In this document: positions 48,365 through 57,976 of the stretch, piece by piece
How the letters are laid out: each line of letters opens with the position of its first letter
Numbering within the stretch: position 1 is the stretch's first letter
Origin: Bacillus sp. cl95
GTDB lineage: Bacteria; Bacillota; Bacilli; Bacillales; Cytobacillaceae
Direction of reading: 5' to 3'
Length of the DNA stretch: 64,000 bases
Assembly (NCBI RefSeq): GCF_900115925.1
Contig: NZ_FOYF01000005.1
Coordinates: forward strand, 186,001-250,000
Notes under the pieces: model-generated
Seen by the model: only the letters and a program-made list of their open reading frames with translations
Databases searched by the model: none
What the model was told of the DNA's origin: nothing
Made by a program: the position numbers and the translations under genes

Positions 48365-50017
48365 TCAACTCGTTAATGGCAAGTGGATTTCAATCAACGT
48401 TCCTTCATTCACCTTACTTTTATAAGAAATGAGGCCATGATGCTGTTTGATAATCCTATTGCAGATCATGAGGCCAAGCCCTGTACCCTTTTCTTTTAAT
48501 GAGTAGAATGGTTCTCCTAGACGCGGCAGAAGTTCCTCTGGGATGCCACATCCTTGATCATGAACGGAGGCGATGCAATTTCCTTCTCCATCGTTTCGAA
48601 GGTTCACCTTAATGATTCCGCCGTCTTTCATGGCTTCCATGGCGTTCTTTAAGATATTGAGGAAAACTTGCTTCAGCTGATTCTTTTCACCATCTATATA
48701 AAAAGAATCGTCTTCATAGTGTGCTTCAAATTGAATGCCATTCATATGTGCCTGTGGAGATAGCAACTCTAGCGTTTCTTCCATGATAACTTTTAGATTC
48801 AACCTGTTTAACTGGATTGCCTGCGGTTTTCCTAAAGATAATAGACCACTTGTAATAGATTCAATTCTTTCAAGTTCACTCAAAATTAAATCATTGTATT
48901 TAAATGATTGATTTTCACTCTTATAAAGTTGAACAAAACCTTTAATCGTTGTAAGCGGGTTTCTAATTTCATGGGCAACCCCTGCAGCAAGCTCACCGAC
49001 GATTGATAGTTTCTCTGACTGTAAAAGAAGTTCTTCCGATTTCTTTCTTTCAGAAATGTCACGGCTGATGAGAACGATATGTTCTATCGATTTTTCACCT
49101 GCAACCGGCATGCAACGGGACTCAAATTCAATCCAATGACCTTTTTGATGTTGAAGTCGATATTCCATCGTGATGCTTTCTCTATTGTGCAAAAGATGCA
49201 TCATATTTTCTCTGAAAGACTTCGCATCGTCTGGGTGAATCAATTTGCACACATTACTATCTTCTAGTTCTAATCTTTCATATCCTAAAACAAACTCATG
49301 AGAAGGGGAAAAATAAATGACTGAGTTCTCCTTATCCAAAACCAAAATTAAATCCGAAGTATTTTCTGCAATCAAGCGGTATTTGGACTCGCTTGAGGCC
49401 AAGGTTTCTTCCATCTTCTTATTTTCATTGATGATTCTATATAGTTTTAAATAAGACTCGATCAATAATGATCCGATTGCTACACCTAGCATGACGAAAA
49501 GTAAGTATTGCAGATGAAACAGTGGTTTATGCGGAAATACATGAAACAAAATAGGTACAGTTACCACATAAATTAATAAATAAGTAGCATATAAAATCAG
49601 GCTCTTCTTTATTGGTGAAAGACGGGCTATATAAAAATGCAGAATAGTAAGACCTACCATGATAAAGGACCATCCAATTATCGCGGGATACCAATTTCCA
49701 CTTGTAAACAATCTTGCCAACAATGCAAAAACACCAGTAATAATACCTGCAATTGGTCCTAGATAGGCAAATACTAGAATGACAGGAGCATACCTAATAT
49801 CATATGAATATCCCTGTTGCTGGAAGGATAACATGACAAGGATGACGGAAACCAATCCTGCATACAGACTCACCCCATAGCGACATTCCTTTAGTGGCTT
49901 ATAATTGATAAAGGAGCGAAGAACTAATGGAGTGCTTACCATTAGTGAAAATATTGATAGATTGATAATGTAGTCTAAAAGAACCAATTTTCTCCACCCA
50001 CATCCCATTATTTTCAT
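48365..50017 (-). CDS. Sensor histidine kinase, 5TM-LYT + PAS, sporulation-kinase-like
   Basis: A kinase of up to 550 residues. Order: five to six membrane helices of the 5TMR-LYT type (to about residue 195), a PAS domain (ESKYRLIAENTSDLILVLDKENSVIYFSPS), dimerisation helix with phospho-acceptor His in GVAHEIRNPLTTIKGF, and the ATPase domain (N box LKNAMEAMKDGG, G1 DQGCGIPEE, G2 GTGLGLMIC). No response regulator is nearby, as for the KinA-KinE kinases feeding Spo0F. The start is uncertain: the frame opens at MKIMGCGW, but a TTG at about residue 12 has GGAG close by. Confidence 0.88.
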   Translation of the reverse strand: MKIMGCGWRKLVLLDYIINLSIFSLMVSTPLVLRSFINYKPLKECRYGVSLYAGLVSVILVMLSFQQQGYSYDIRYAPVILVFAYLGPIAGIITGVFALLARLFTSGNWYPAIIGWSFIMVGLTILHFYIARLSPIKKSLILYATYLLIYVVTVPILFHVFPHKPLFHLQYLLFVMLGVAIGSLLIESYLKLYRIINENKKMEETLASSESKYRLIAENTSDLILVLDKENSVIYFSPSHEFVLGYERLELEDSNVCKLIHPDDAKSFRENMMHLLHNRESITMEYRLQHQKGHWIEFESRCMPVAGEKSIEHIVLISRDISERKKSEELLLQSEKLSIVGELAAGVAHEIRNPLTTIKGFVQLYKSENQSFKYNDLILSELERIESITSGLLSLGKPQAIQLNRLNLKVIMEETLELLSPQAHMNGIQFEAHYEDDSFYIDGEKNQLKQVFLNILKNAMEAMKDGGIIKVNLRNDGEGNCIASVHDQGCGIPEELLPRLGEPFYSLKEKGTGLGLMICNRIIKQHHGLISYKSKVNEGTLIEIHLPLTS

Positions 50018-50164
50018 AATATTCTATTTAATCATAAACCAGACTGAAAAGTATTTCTATATAAAAAAAGCTTATCAGTAGTAAAAATACAATACACACA
50101 AAAGAAGCACCAAGAAAAACAATTTCCCTTGATGCTTCTAATATGAGTACCTATACAAATTAAT

Positions 50165-50842
50165 CTAATTATTCTTCCGTCGATATAAGTCCATTGACTT
50201 ATAACCCTCACCTAAAATGGTCTCCATTTCAAGTAATCGTTTTTCTTGGGTTTCGACCCTTTTGGCACTGTATACATATCTCGCCCAGTCTTTTTGATAG
50301 CCAAAAGTTAGCTCATTATAGACATGTAAGATTTCTTCATTATTTTTTAAATGATTCTTTATATCATCAATATAAACAATGTAGTCATCCACGCACTGAC
50401 TGGCTTTGGAACTTTCAGCTTTTTTCATTTTCTTCTTTTCATGCTTCATTCCGATTATCGTGAACACATCATTCAGACTTACCATTCTTGCAAACTTGAT
50501 ATCACTATTTGGGACATATCCATCTTCACCAATTCCGAGTGTCGGAAAGATACTATCCCTTTCAATATGTTCTTTATATTGCGGATTGTTTTTCTTTGGG
50601 TATGCAAAGAACATATATCCTTTATCCTTAAGTAATTGTTTCTCAATCACGTTCTGCAACTGATTTTTGAAATCCTCTAAATTAAAAACAAAAATAAAAA
50701 TAAGATCATATTGATCAGCACTGAGAGAAGCGTCAAATTCTAATTCATTAAAATCGGTAATATCCTCAGGCTTGTTCAAGATGAGTTTAGAAGGATATTT
50801 GTTAAGATTCAGCTTTTCAATCACAGTCTTTTGAGAATTCAT
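50165..50842 (-). CDS. YdeI/OmdA-like protein
   Basis: A 225-residue soluble protein. The last 45 residues (FGYQKDWARYVYSAKRVETQEKRLLEME) look like the helical OmdA/YdeI module known as bacteriocin-protection or OmpD-associated domain; the first 110 are a mixed domain (YDLIFIFVFNLEDFKNQLQ, GYMFFAYPKK) I do not recognise with certainty. No signal peptide. ATG 50842 is 8 bases from AAAGGAG. Function unknown. Confidence 0.65.
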   Translation of the reverse strand: MNSQKTVIEKLNLNKYPSKLILNKPEDITDFNELEFDASLSADQYDLIFIFVFNLEDFKNQLQNVIEKQLLKDKGYMFFAYPKKNNPQYKEHIERDSIFPTLGIGEDGYVPNSDIKFARMVSLNDVFTIIGMKHEKKKMKKAESSKASQCVDDYIVYIDDIKNHLKNNEEILHVYNELTFGYQKDWARYVYSAKRVETQEKRLLEMETILGEGYKSMDLYRRKNN

Positions 50843-50974
50843 ACTAGATACTCCTTTGGCATTGAATATGGAGGTAGTTCTCGATAAAACATTTACTAAA
50901 ACTATTGTATATGACAATCTCCTGTTTTGCCAAAAATACAAGTGAGTATCCTTAAATCCTAACCTTCAAGTGGG

Positions 50975-52180
50975 CTAGCCAACTTTATGTTGTGCTACCA
51001 TTTCTTGAGGATTTTGTTTCCGCGCAAATAAACTATAGTAAAGAAATAAACCACCTAAAACGTAAATAGATCCATATTGATAGATTTCACTGAAGCTAAA
51101 TTCTGCTGCTACTAAGCCTATCAGAAATGAACCTACCCCGATCCCAATATCAAATACCGATAGGAAAGTGGCAGTTGCTATCGCACTTCGCTTAGGTGAA
51201 GCTGCTTTAATGGCAATGGTTTGAAAGGTTGGAAACAGTGTTCCCCAGCCCAATCCTGCAAATGCAGCTGCCATCAGAAAAAGAACAGCTGAATGACCCG
51301 TTCCGAGAAGGAACATTCCAATCGCAAAGATGATGATTGCCGGATAAACAATGACATTAGCACCGTACCGGTCAAACCATTTTCCAGTAAACGGTCTCGA
51401 TAAAAGGAGGACAACCGCATAAACGACAAAGAAGTAGCTCGAGATACTTCCTAATCCCATTTCATGAGCATGCACTGAGACAAATGAAAGAATAGAAGAG
51501 TATACCATCGCGAAAAAGGCTGCAACGAGTGCAATGGGAAGGGCAGAACCTTCAAAAAGCGTCTCTTTCAAGCTTAATGTCTTACGTTCTTTATTTAGAA
51601 GATGATAATTCTTGTCTGTCTTGATCAGTAATCCAGCTAACAATGCTGCAATGGAAGCGATGACACCCATCTGCAACATTGCATCCACACCCCATGTTTG
51701 CAAAGCGGTTAACCCTAAATAAGGACCAACAACCATCGCCAAAGTGGATGATAAGATGAAATACCCCATCCCTTCTCCTCTTCTCGACTGAGGGATGTTT
51801 GTTGCCGCAATCGCACCTGCAGCAGTTGTCGCCATTCCAAATCCTATTCCATGGTAGAAACGAATTAGTAATAATCCTTGAATGGAATGCGCTGTAAAGT
51901 AAAGAATGGTAGCTGTCAAAAAGATGACCATAGACAAAAGCAAAATCAATCGGCTGCCTATTTTTTCAATCCATCGACCTGCAAACGGTCTAATGACGAT
52001 CGCAGAAATCAAAAACACTGTCGTCGTTAGCCCAGCCTGTGATTTTTCACCATTTAGATTCTCGACAACATATATAGGTAGAGTCACGAGCAAGAAATAA
52101 AAAGTTAAAAATAAGAAGAAATTACTCGCAGAAATACTAATAAAATTTTTGGTCCACAACTTGGTGTCACTAACATTCAT
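50975..52180 (-). CDS. MFS efflux transporter under MarR control
   Basis: A 401-residue twelve-helix major facilitator of the drug/sugar efflux kind. Motif A-like stretches are RPFAGRWIEKIGSRLIL (after helix 2) and RPFTGKWFDRYGANVIV (after helix 8). It lies 17 bases downstream of the MarR gene on the same strand, and AAAGGAGAG precedes its ATG. Substrate unknown; antimicrobial or phenolic export is the usual role of such pairs. Confidence 0.88.
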   Translation of the reverse strand: MNVSDTKLWTKNFISISASNFFLFLTFYFLLVTLPIYVVENLNGEKSQAGLTTTVFLISAIVIRPFAGRWIEKIGSRLILLLSMVIFLTATILYFTAHSIQGLLLIRFYHGIGFGMATTAAGAIAATNIPQSRRGEGMGYFILSSTLAMVVGPYLGLTALQTWGVDAMLQMGVIASIAALLAGLLIKTDKNYHLLNKERKTLSLKETLFEGSALPIALVAAFFAMVYSSILSFVSVHAHEMGLGSISSYFFVVYAVVLLLSRPFTGKWFDRYGANVIVYPAIIIFAIGMFLLGTGHSAVLFLMAAAFAGLGWGTLFPTFQTIAIKAASPKRSAIATATFLSVFDIGIGVGSFLIGLVAAEFSFSEIYQYGSIYVLGGLFLYYSLFARKQNPQEMVAQHKVG

Positions 52181-52196
52181 GCTGATTTTCTCTCCT

Positions 52197-52610
52197 TTAG
52201 ATATGTTTGATCCAACTTGAAATGAGTTGTCTCAAATCTTTTTGTGCGGATTCAGGCAGATTTTCTACCAGTTTCTGATTCAGTCTTAATACTGTTTCTT
52301 CCCATTTTGGAAAATCCTCTAGAGCCTTCTCTGATAGCCCAATAAACTTTTTTCGCTTGTCTTCCCCTGTTTGTAGTTGAATATATCCGAGTTTAGAAAG
52401 CCTTTGTATCGTTCGGGTCATCGGTGGTGCTTCAACTGCCAAGTAATCACATAATTCTTTTTGAGTTAAAGTACCTTTTTCCTTTAAGACATATAGAACC
52501 GACCATTGCGCGCTATATAGCCCAAATGGCTCGAGAGCTTCATTTAAGTGTTTTGTCAGCTTTCTTGAAAGCTGATGAATGGTATGGAAAAGTTGATGTT
52601 TATCTTGCAT
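52197..52610 (-). CDS. MarR family transcriptional regulator
   Basis: A 137-residue winged-helix repressor; recognition region LTQKELCDYLAVEAPPMTRTIQRLSKLGYIQLQ and wing TGEDKRKKFIGLSEKA. It leads the operon with the MFS gene. ATG 52610 is 6 bases from GGGGTG and is preferred over the GTG at 52619. Two identical inverted repeats upstream suggest autoregulation relieved by a small aromatic ligand. Confidence 0.9.
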   Translation of the reverse strand: MQDKHQLFHTIHQLSRKLTKHLNEALEPFGLYSAQWSVLYVLKEKGTLTQKELCDYLAVEAPPMTRTIQRLSKLGYIQLQTGEDKRKKFIGLSEKALEDFPKWEETVLRLNQKLVENLPESAQKDLRQLISSWIKHI

Positions 52611-52628
52611 TTCGAACACCCCATTTAT

Positions 52629-52682
52629 TTACCTAGGTAACTATATAATATTTATCTTATCACAAAATAGTTACTTAGGTAA
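52629..52682 (-). promoter_or_regulatory. Paired MarR operators upstream of marR-MFS
   Basis: TTACCTAGGTAA (52629-52640) is a perfect palindrome, and TTACTTAGGTAA (52671-52682) a near copy, 42 bases (four helical turns) apart. The AT-rich stretch between must hold the promoter, though no ideal hexamers stand out. Confidence 0.8.
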
Positions 52683-52717
52683 GTATTTAATTTCAGTTCA
52701 TTTGATGGTAGAGAAAT

Positions 52718-52843
52718 GTTAATTTCCCGTAATCCGCAATATTTTTCCGTTTCGTTTGGTTATTTTCCCGTTTAAAAAAATTTATTCCCGTCATCAAGAA
52801 ACATATTTCCTTTAAGACCATTTATTTTCCCTTTTCATTAGTT
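52718..52843. repeat. 20-21-bp-period array F (6 units), TTTTCCCGT core
   Basis: The base after the C run falls at 52729, 52749, 52770, 52790, 52811 and 52832, so spacing is 20, 21, 20, 21, 21. Cores are AATTTCCCGT, TTTTTCCGT, TATTTTCCCGT, TTATTCCCGT, ATTTCCT and TATTTTCCCT. It lies between the marR operators and the terminator of the flavoenzyme gene. Confidence 0.75.
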
Positions 52844-52857
52844 AAGCTCACCAAACG

Positions 52858-52885
52858 AAAAAAGCACCCCCATGGATGCTTTTTT
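52858..52885. terminator. Terminator of the flavoenzyme gene
   Basis: AAAAAAGCA ... TGCTTTTTT hairpin, nine bases past the stop on the minus strand, T-rich in both directions. Confidence 0.78.
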
Positions 52886-52893
52886 CTTCTAAA

Positions 52894-54012
52894 TCAAATC
52901 TCGATGGCACCGGCCACGTCATACAGTTCCAAATTAATGTCGACATTCTGACCGAGGGCTAACTTGGCTAACTGTGCTCCTAGATACGGGCCGACTGTTA
53001 ATCCTGACGCACCAAGTCCGTTCGACAAGAGGAGGCCATCAATTCCCGGCACCTCTCCAATGATTGGCAAGAAATTAGGTGTGAAGGGGCGGAAACCGAC
53101 ACGGGTCTCGACGAGTTCACCGTCTCTTAAATCAGGAGCTACCGTTAATGCTTTATCTAAAATTTCATGTAAGCCACCTGATGTGACTCTTCTGTCAAAT
53201 CCCATATCGTCTTCATGGGTTGCTCCAACCACCACTCGCCCACCATCAAACGCTAAAATATATTGATTGTTCGGGGGAATCACGACTGGCCAATCTTCTG
53301 TTTTTGTATCTTCAAGTTGCAAATGTACGATTTGAGCTTTCTGTGGAGCGACTTTCAGTTTGATTCCAAGTGGAGTCAGCAGTTCTGCTGCCCATGCACC
53401 GGCTGTAATGATCACTTTATCCGCTTCATATAGCTGGTCTCCCACACATACACCTGTTACTTGTCCTTCTGCATGTAAGAGTTGAGCAGAACCATGAACG
53501 ATGTCGGCGCCATGTTTGACCGCAGCAGTAATCATCGCATCCCTTATTGCACGGCCATTCACACGTGCTGCTCCACTAATATGAACCGATTCATATTGGT
53601 CTGATAAGGACGGAAATAAAGCCGACGTTTCTTGGGCAGATAAACGTCTTACCTCACCGATTTCAGGAGCATCTTCTCGTCTTAAGATTGCTCTCTCTTC
53701 CAACTTTTCAAGCTTTCCGTTATCTGTATGTAAATTGATGGCACCCACTTGTTTATAGCCTGTTTCCGTTTCTCCGTCCTCTTCAAGTTGTTTAATGAGT
53801 GGGCGATAGTAGGCCGCTCCACCTTTAGCAAGTGCATACCATGCTTTGTTTCGACGCTGACTCACCCAAGGACAAATGATTCCCGCTGCTGCGTCTGTTG
53901 CCTGCCCAGGTTCTTTGCGATCTACTAACGCTACCTCTACTCCTGCTTTTGCTAAATGATAAGCTGTGGATGCTCCTAATATCCCAGCACCAATGATGAT
54001 AAATTGTTTCAT
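52894..54012 (-). CDS. FAD-dependent amino-acid oxidase/dehydrogenase (DAO family)
   Basis: A 372-residue flavoenzyme. The FAD-binding glycine motif is IIIGAGILGASTAYHLAKAG at the N terminus, followed by DAAAGIICPWVSQRRNKAWY; the C-terminal TRVGFRPFTPNFLPIIGE and GLLLSNGLGASGLTVGPYLG are typical of the DadA/glycine oxidase group (like Bacillus YurR). It probably oxidises a D- or secondary amino acid in the cytosol. AAAAGGTG lies before the ATG. Single gene. Confidence 0.87.
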   Translation of the reverse strand: MKQFIIIGAGILGASTAYHLAKAGVEVALVDRKEPGQATDAAAGIICPWVSQRRNKAWYALAKGGAAYYRPLIKQLEEDGETETGYKQVGAINLHTDNGKLEKLEERAILRREDAPEIGEVRRLSAQETSALFPSLSDQYESVHISGAARVNGRAIRDAMITAAVKHGADIVHGSAQLLHAEGQVTGVCVGDQLYEADKVIITAGAWAAELLTPLGIKLKVAPQKAQIVHLQLEDTKTEDWPVVIPPNNQYILAFDGGRVVVGATHEDDMGFDRRVTSGGLHEILDKALTVAPDLRDGELVETRVGFRPFTPNFLPIIGEVPGIDGLLLSNGLGASGLTVGPYLGAQLAKLALGQNVDINLELYDVAGAIEI

Positions 54013-54210
54013 CTAAACACCTTTTTCAAATAAATTTCATGCTTCCATTTTACAAGAGTTAGCGGTCAGACTCAAAATCTCAATTGGATGACACTTTGAT
54101 TTCAGACTTTACATTATGGCATTTGATTAGAAAATGTTATAAAGCCCTCTCACTCAAACCACCTTTTTAAAAACAGAAAAATCCAAACTATTAAACTTAT
54201 CTACCAACTA

Positions 54211-54237
54211 TATAAAACACCTTCCCTTAGCCGATAT
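54211..54237 (+). promoter_or_regulatory. Sigma-D promoter of the chemoreceptor gene
   Basis: GCCGATAT (54230-54237) equals the sigma-D -10 consensus; TATA (54211-54214), one base off TAAA, is 15 bases before it. The start codon is 73 bases downstream. Motility-regulon control fits a chemoreceptor. Confidence 0.8.
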
Positions 54238-54309
54238 GAATAAAAAGGCATTGCGCTTTATTCATTTTCACCAAGTAAAATTACATAAGGATAAGGGGAA
54301 ACAGAATTC

Positions 54310-56386
54310 ATGGCCAAAACAACAAAAGGTAATAAAACTAACAAGAGGCTATCCATACGTGTGAAGTGGATACTGTTTATGTGCTCAGCTATCTTTTTAG
54401 CACTCTCAGCGTCAGTACTATTTAATCTTTATACCGTAAATGGAATTTTAGAAAAAGACAATATGGCTGTTAATAAAACAAATGCCGATAATGCGGCTGC
54501 CCAAGTAAATTTAGAGCTGGCTAATTACGCGAACTCACTTGAGCAGCTAGCCGAGATTACCGCAACTGATATAAAATCGGCTGATTCGATTGCGCGTGTA
54601 GATCAAGCCATTCATGCCATACAAGAACAAAATAAAAATTTGATTTCCGTTTATTATATGGATTTCGTGAGTGGAAAGCTTCACATTTCTCCATATGTCG
54701 AATTCGATAAGGATGTTCGAGAAACAAGGACTTACAAGGATCTAGCAAAAAATCCGAAAACGATTTGGATGGATGTATACGAAGATACGACAGCCCATAA
54801 AATTATGACATCTGTTGTCACACCGGTCATGTCAGAGGGCAAAATGGTCGGTGCGCTCGGGTATGACATTGACTTATCGACGATAGGAGAAGCTCGAACA
54901 AAGATTGAAAATAGCTCAAAAAGTAAACTTGTCATTTTGGATGCACAAGGCTTTATCGTCAGTTCCTTCATGAAAGAAGCCGACGGAAAAAACATGAATC
55001 CAGCTAAAAGCGGAACAGCTGAAGGAGTCGAAGATCTTGTATCAAATTCCACATCTTTCAAAAAGGATTTAGGATGGATCGAAGACATTTACAGTAGCTC
55101 AAAGAATCTTACGCATGACTTCTCCTGGGAAGGAAAGTCCTACTCTGGACAAGTCGCGTCGATTCCAGAGTTAAATTGGAAAGTTCTTTCGTTCACTCCC
55201 GATAAAGTTTTCTTAAACAAGATGGATCAAGTAAGAAATACAGGCATTTTCTCTATTCTGATTGGCTTATTATTAGGGGCTATCCTTGCTATCTACTTGG
55301 CTGAAAAACTTAAAAAGTTGATTTCAAATTTTGGTTCAGTAATCGATGAAAACGGCTGAAGGCGATTTAATCACTGAACTCAAGTTTCCATCGAACGATG
55401 AAATTGGAGACTTGGCAAATGTGTATAACAAAATGCTTGGAAACATTAGAGCTTTAATTGAAAAAGTGAATGAAAATGTTCACTCGGTCAGCCAAGCAAC
55501 TGGTGGACTGACGGTTATCGCAAGTGAAAACAGTGCGGCCATTACGGAAGTTTCCCGCTCTATTGAAGAAATTGCTGCAGGTGCAAGCAACCAATCCCAA
55601 GAAATCGAAAGAGGATCGAATGCTGTCCATGAACTAAGCGAGGAAATAGAAGAGCTCATCAGTCAATCCACTTCAATTGAAATGCTTGTCAGTGATGCTT
55701 CAGATAAAATCCAAACAGGAAATCATCAAGTAGAGAAACTTCAAGACTCCTACCGGAACCTCGAAGCTGCTTTTGGAAAAGTAACAGGAATGATTTCTCA
55801 TCTTGATGAAAAATCGAAATCCATTTCTGATGTAACACAAGCAATCGCTCAAATTGCAGAACAAACGAATTTGCTATCGCTAAATGCTTCAATTGAAGCA
55901 GCTAGAGCAGGCGAGCATGGTAAAGGATTCTCAGTCGTTGCGAATGAAGTTCGCACGCTTGCAGAAGAATCTAAGCGCGCTGCGAAAAATATTCAACAAA
56001 TCATCAACAGCGTACTGGTTGATACGAAGGAACTGGTTGATGTGATGAAAGAAACGAACCAAATCAGTTCCGAGCAAAAAAGTGCTGTTACGACTGTAAG
56101 TACATCAATCAACCAGTTAACTTCATCCTTAAGTAACATGACCAAATCGTTGCAGGAGGAAACAGCGTCCATTAATAGCATCCAGGAGCAAAAAGAGACT
56201 GTTGTTAAAATGATCGAAGAAATTTCAGCTGTTTCCCAACAAACAACGGCATCTGCAGAGGAAATTGCTTCAGCGATGGAACAACAGGCAGCGTCTTCAA
56301 GTGAAGTAGCACAGTATGCTTCACAGCTATCAAATCTTTTAGACAATTTGAATCAGGCAGTTGAACAATTCCGCATTCAGAATTGA
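54310..56386 (+). pseudogene. Methyl-accepting chemotaxis protein, frameshifted in HAMP
   Basis: Two frames form one receptor. The first (54310-55359) has a transmembrane helix (about residues 19-40), a dCache-like sensor (VYYMDFVSGKLHIS, VVTPVMSEGKMVGALGYDIDLS), a second helix and the start of HAMP ([17 protein letters not shown], stop). The second (55346-56386) resumes HAMP ([30 protein letters not shown]) and the whole signalling hairpin with the tip [38 protein letters not shown]. Removing the G at 55348 in GATGAAAACG would join them in frame. The second frame has no ribosome site. Sensor and signalling halves look otherwise intact. Confidence 0.85.
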
Positions 56387-56421
56387 TCGCTTTAGGAAAA
56401 AATGAAAATTTTGCACAAAAA

Positions 56422-56449
56422 GAAAGCAGCTGTTAATGGCTGCTTTTTT
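56422..56449. terminator. Terminator of the chemoreceptor gene
   Basis: AAAGCAGC ... GCTGCTTTTTT hairpin with six T, 36 bases past the stop. Confidence 0.8.
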
Positions 56450-56459
56450 CCTGACTTTA

Positions 56460-56500
56460 GGCTGTTTCCGCAAACTTTGTTGCTATTTAACGAATTGAGG
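56460..56500 (+). repeat. Fragment of dispersed repeat R1
   Basis: GGCTGTTTCCGCAAACTTTG and TTGCTATTTAACG match the left end of R1 only; the rest is missing. Confidence 0.45.
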
Positions 56501-56516
56501 TAGTGTAAGAAAAAAT

Positions 56517-57734
56517 TCATTGTTTATCATTACAAGGAAAACGAATATCGACTCTCGTTCCTTGTCCCAATGAGCTACTGAATTGTATGTCACCATTGTA
56601 CTTAGCCACAATGTTATAGCAGATCATCAATCCTAAGCCTGTCCCTTTACTTTTTAGTGAATAGAAAGGTGTACCAAGAGCTTTCACTTCCTCTTGGGAC
56701 ATTCCACACCCTTTATCCGTTATTGTGATTTCTATGATTTCTTTATTCCTATGTGCACTTACAAAAACGGAATCCCCTTTTTTAGATGCCTCAATCGCAT
56801 TTTTTAACAGGTTAATCATTAATTGTTTAAATTCAATGAGGTTGGCAGCAATATAACAGCCCTCCTCTACATCTAGTTCAATTTCATTATCATTTAAAAG
56901 CCCATAAGACTTGATAAGATCGGTCACACTTTGAAGAGCTTCTTTCACATCTATTAAAACCAATTTTTTATCATTATCTGGTTTTGCAATGGTGAGAAAC
57001 TGTGAAATGACAAGCTCAGCCGTATTCAATTCATCAATCATCAGAGCTAGGTTTCTTTTTACATCCACACTGAAAGAAGCATCTTGCTCATAATATTGCA
57101 AAAATCCTTTAACAACAGTGAGAGGATTTCTAATCTCATGGGCAACAGCAGCTGCCAGTTGACCAGTAGTTTTTAATCGCTCGGATTGCTGTATTTGTTC
57201 ATAGTATGATCTTTGCTTTTTAATTCGTTCATAAGAAAAATTAAAAATCAAAAATAAGAGAACCTGACTCCCAATAAAGTTCATGATGTTTCCTGTAATG
57301 TCTAGCCTAAAATACTCGAATGAATTTCCCGTTTGAAAATAGAGAATGTAAGCAAAAGTGAGCATCATTAAAGTAGCATTTAGTACTAAAGAAAAGTAAA
57401 AAAGTACCGTATCGAAAAAAAGAATAGCAAATGCCGGAAATAGACATATGAAAATAAAATTGGACCAAGCATCTGGATATAAGTGAAAAATAGTATAAAT
57501 GTAAGCGGCAGCAGCCACCATAAACTTCATGCGAAAAGAGTGGGTTTCATACTTGGGATAAAGCCAAAAACATATCGAGACAATGATGACCAGTATAATA
57601 TGTAATCCAAAACCCAAATCCATTTTTGGGTAAAGTGGATTACCGACTAATAACCCCATAACCATTAGTGCAATAATGATAAGTGTTGAAGAATAGTATA
57701 ATTTCTTATTCATATGATGAGAAAATTCTTTCAT
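56517..57734 (-). CDS. Sensor histidine kinase, membrane type without PAS
   Basis: A 405-residue kinase. About six hydrophobic helices occupy residues 12-170, then a short coiled linker (RIKKQRSYYEQIQQSERLKTTG), the His box VAHEIRNPLTVVKGFLQYY and the ATPase domain (LLKNAIEASKKGDS, DKGCGMSQEE, GTGLGLMICYN). The catalytic half closely parallels the kinase at 48365, and again no response regulator is adjacent, so it may also feed a phosphorelay such as sporulation. Its signal is unknown. GGTGAA precedes the ATG. Confidence 0.87.
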   Translation of the reverse strand: MKEFSHHMNKKLYYSSTLIIIALMVMGLLVGNPLYPKMDLGFGLHIILVIIVSICFWLYPKYETHSFRMKFMVAAAAYIYTIFHLYPDAWSNFIFICLFPAFAILFFDTVLFYFSLVLNATLMMLTFAYILYFQTGNSFEYFRLDITGNIMNFIGSQVLLFLIFNFSYERIKKQRSYYEQIQQSERLKTTGQLAAAVAHEIRNPLTVVKGFLQYYEQDASFSVDVKRNLALMIDELNTAELVISQFLTIAKPDNDKKLVLIDVKEALQSVTDLIKSYGLLNDNEIELDVEEGCYIAANLIEFKQLMINLLKNAIEASKKGDSVFVSAHRNKEIIEITITDKGCGMSQEEVKALGTPFYSLKSKGTGLGLMICYNIVAKYNGDIQFSSSLGQGTRVDIRFPCNDKQ

Positions 57735-57924
57735 GTATTCACCTTTAATCTTTGTGAAGATTTATAAACTTAGTTATTTCCAGGTAGAAATCCCCAAACT
57801 TATTACAACAATAAATTATTATTAAAGTATAACATCGTTTCACTTATGTAAGATACTAGAAAAATGTATTTTTTTAGAAATACTCTTTTCGAACAAAGCC
57901 TCATAAATAATCAGGGTAGTCATA

Positions 57925-57961
57925 CAAAAAAACCTTCGGCGTTCATCCTTGCCGAAGGTTT
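57925..57961 (-). terminator. Terminator of the hydroxybutyrate operon
   Basis: AAACCTTCGGC and GCCGAAGGTTT around a 10-base loop; on the minus strand seven T follow. Confidence 0.88.
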
Positions 57962-57976
57962 ATTAATTGCTTTATG

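Noticed and set aside
55346-56386. Second half of the chemoreceptor as an independent soluble transducer
   Set aside because: It begins in the middle of HAMP, has no ribosome site and overlaps the first frame; a frameshifted single gene explains it better.
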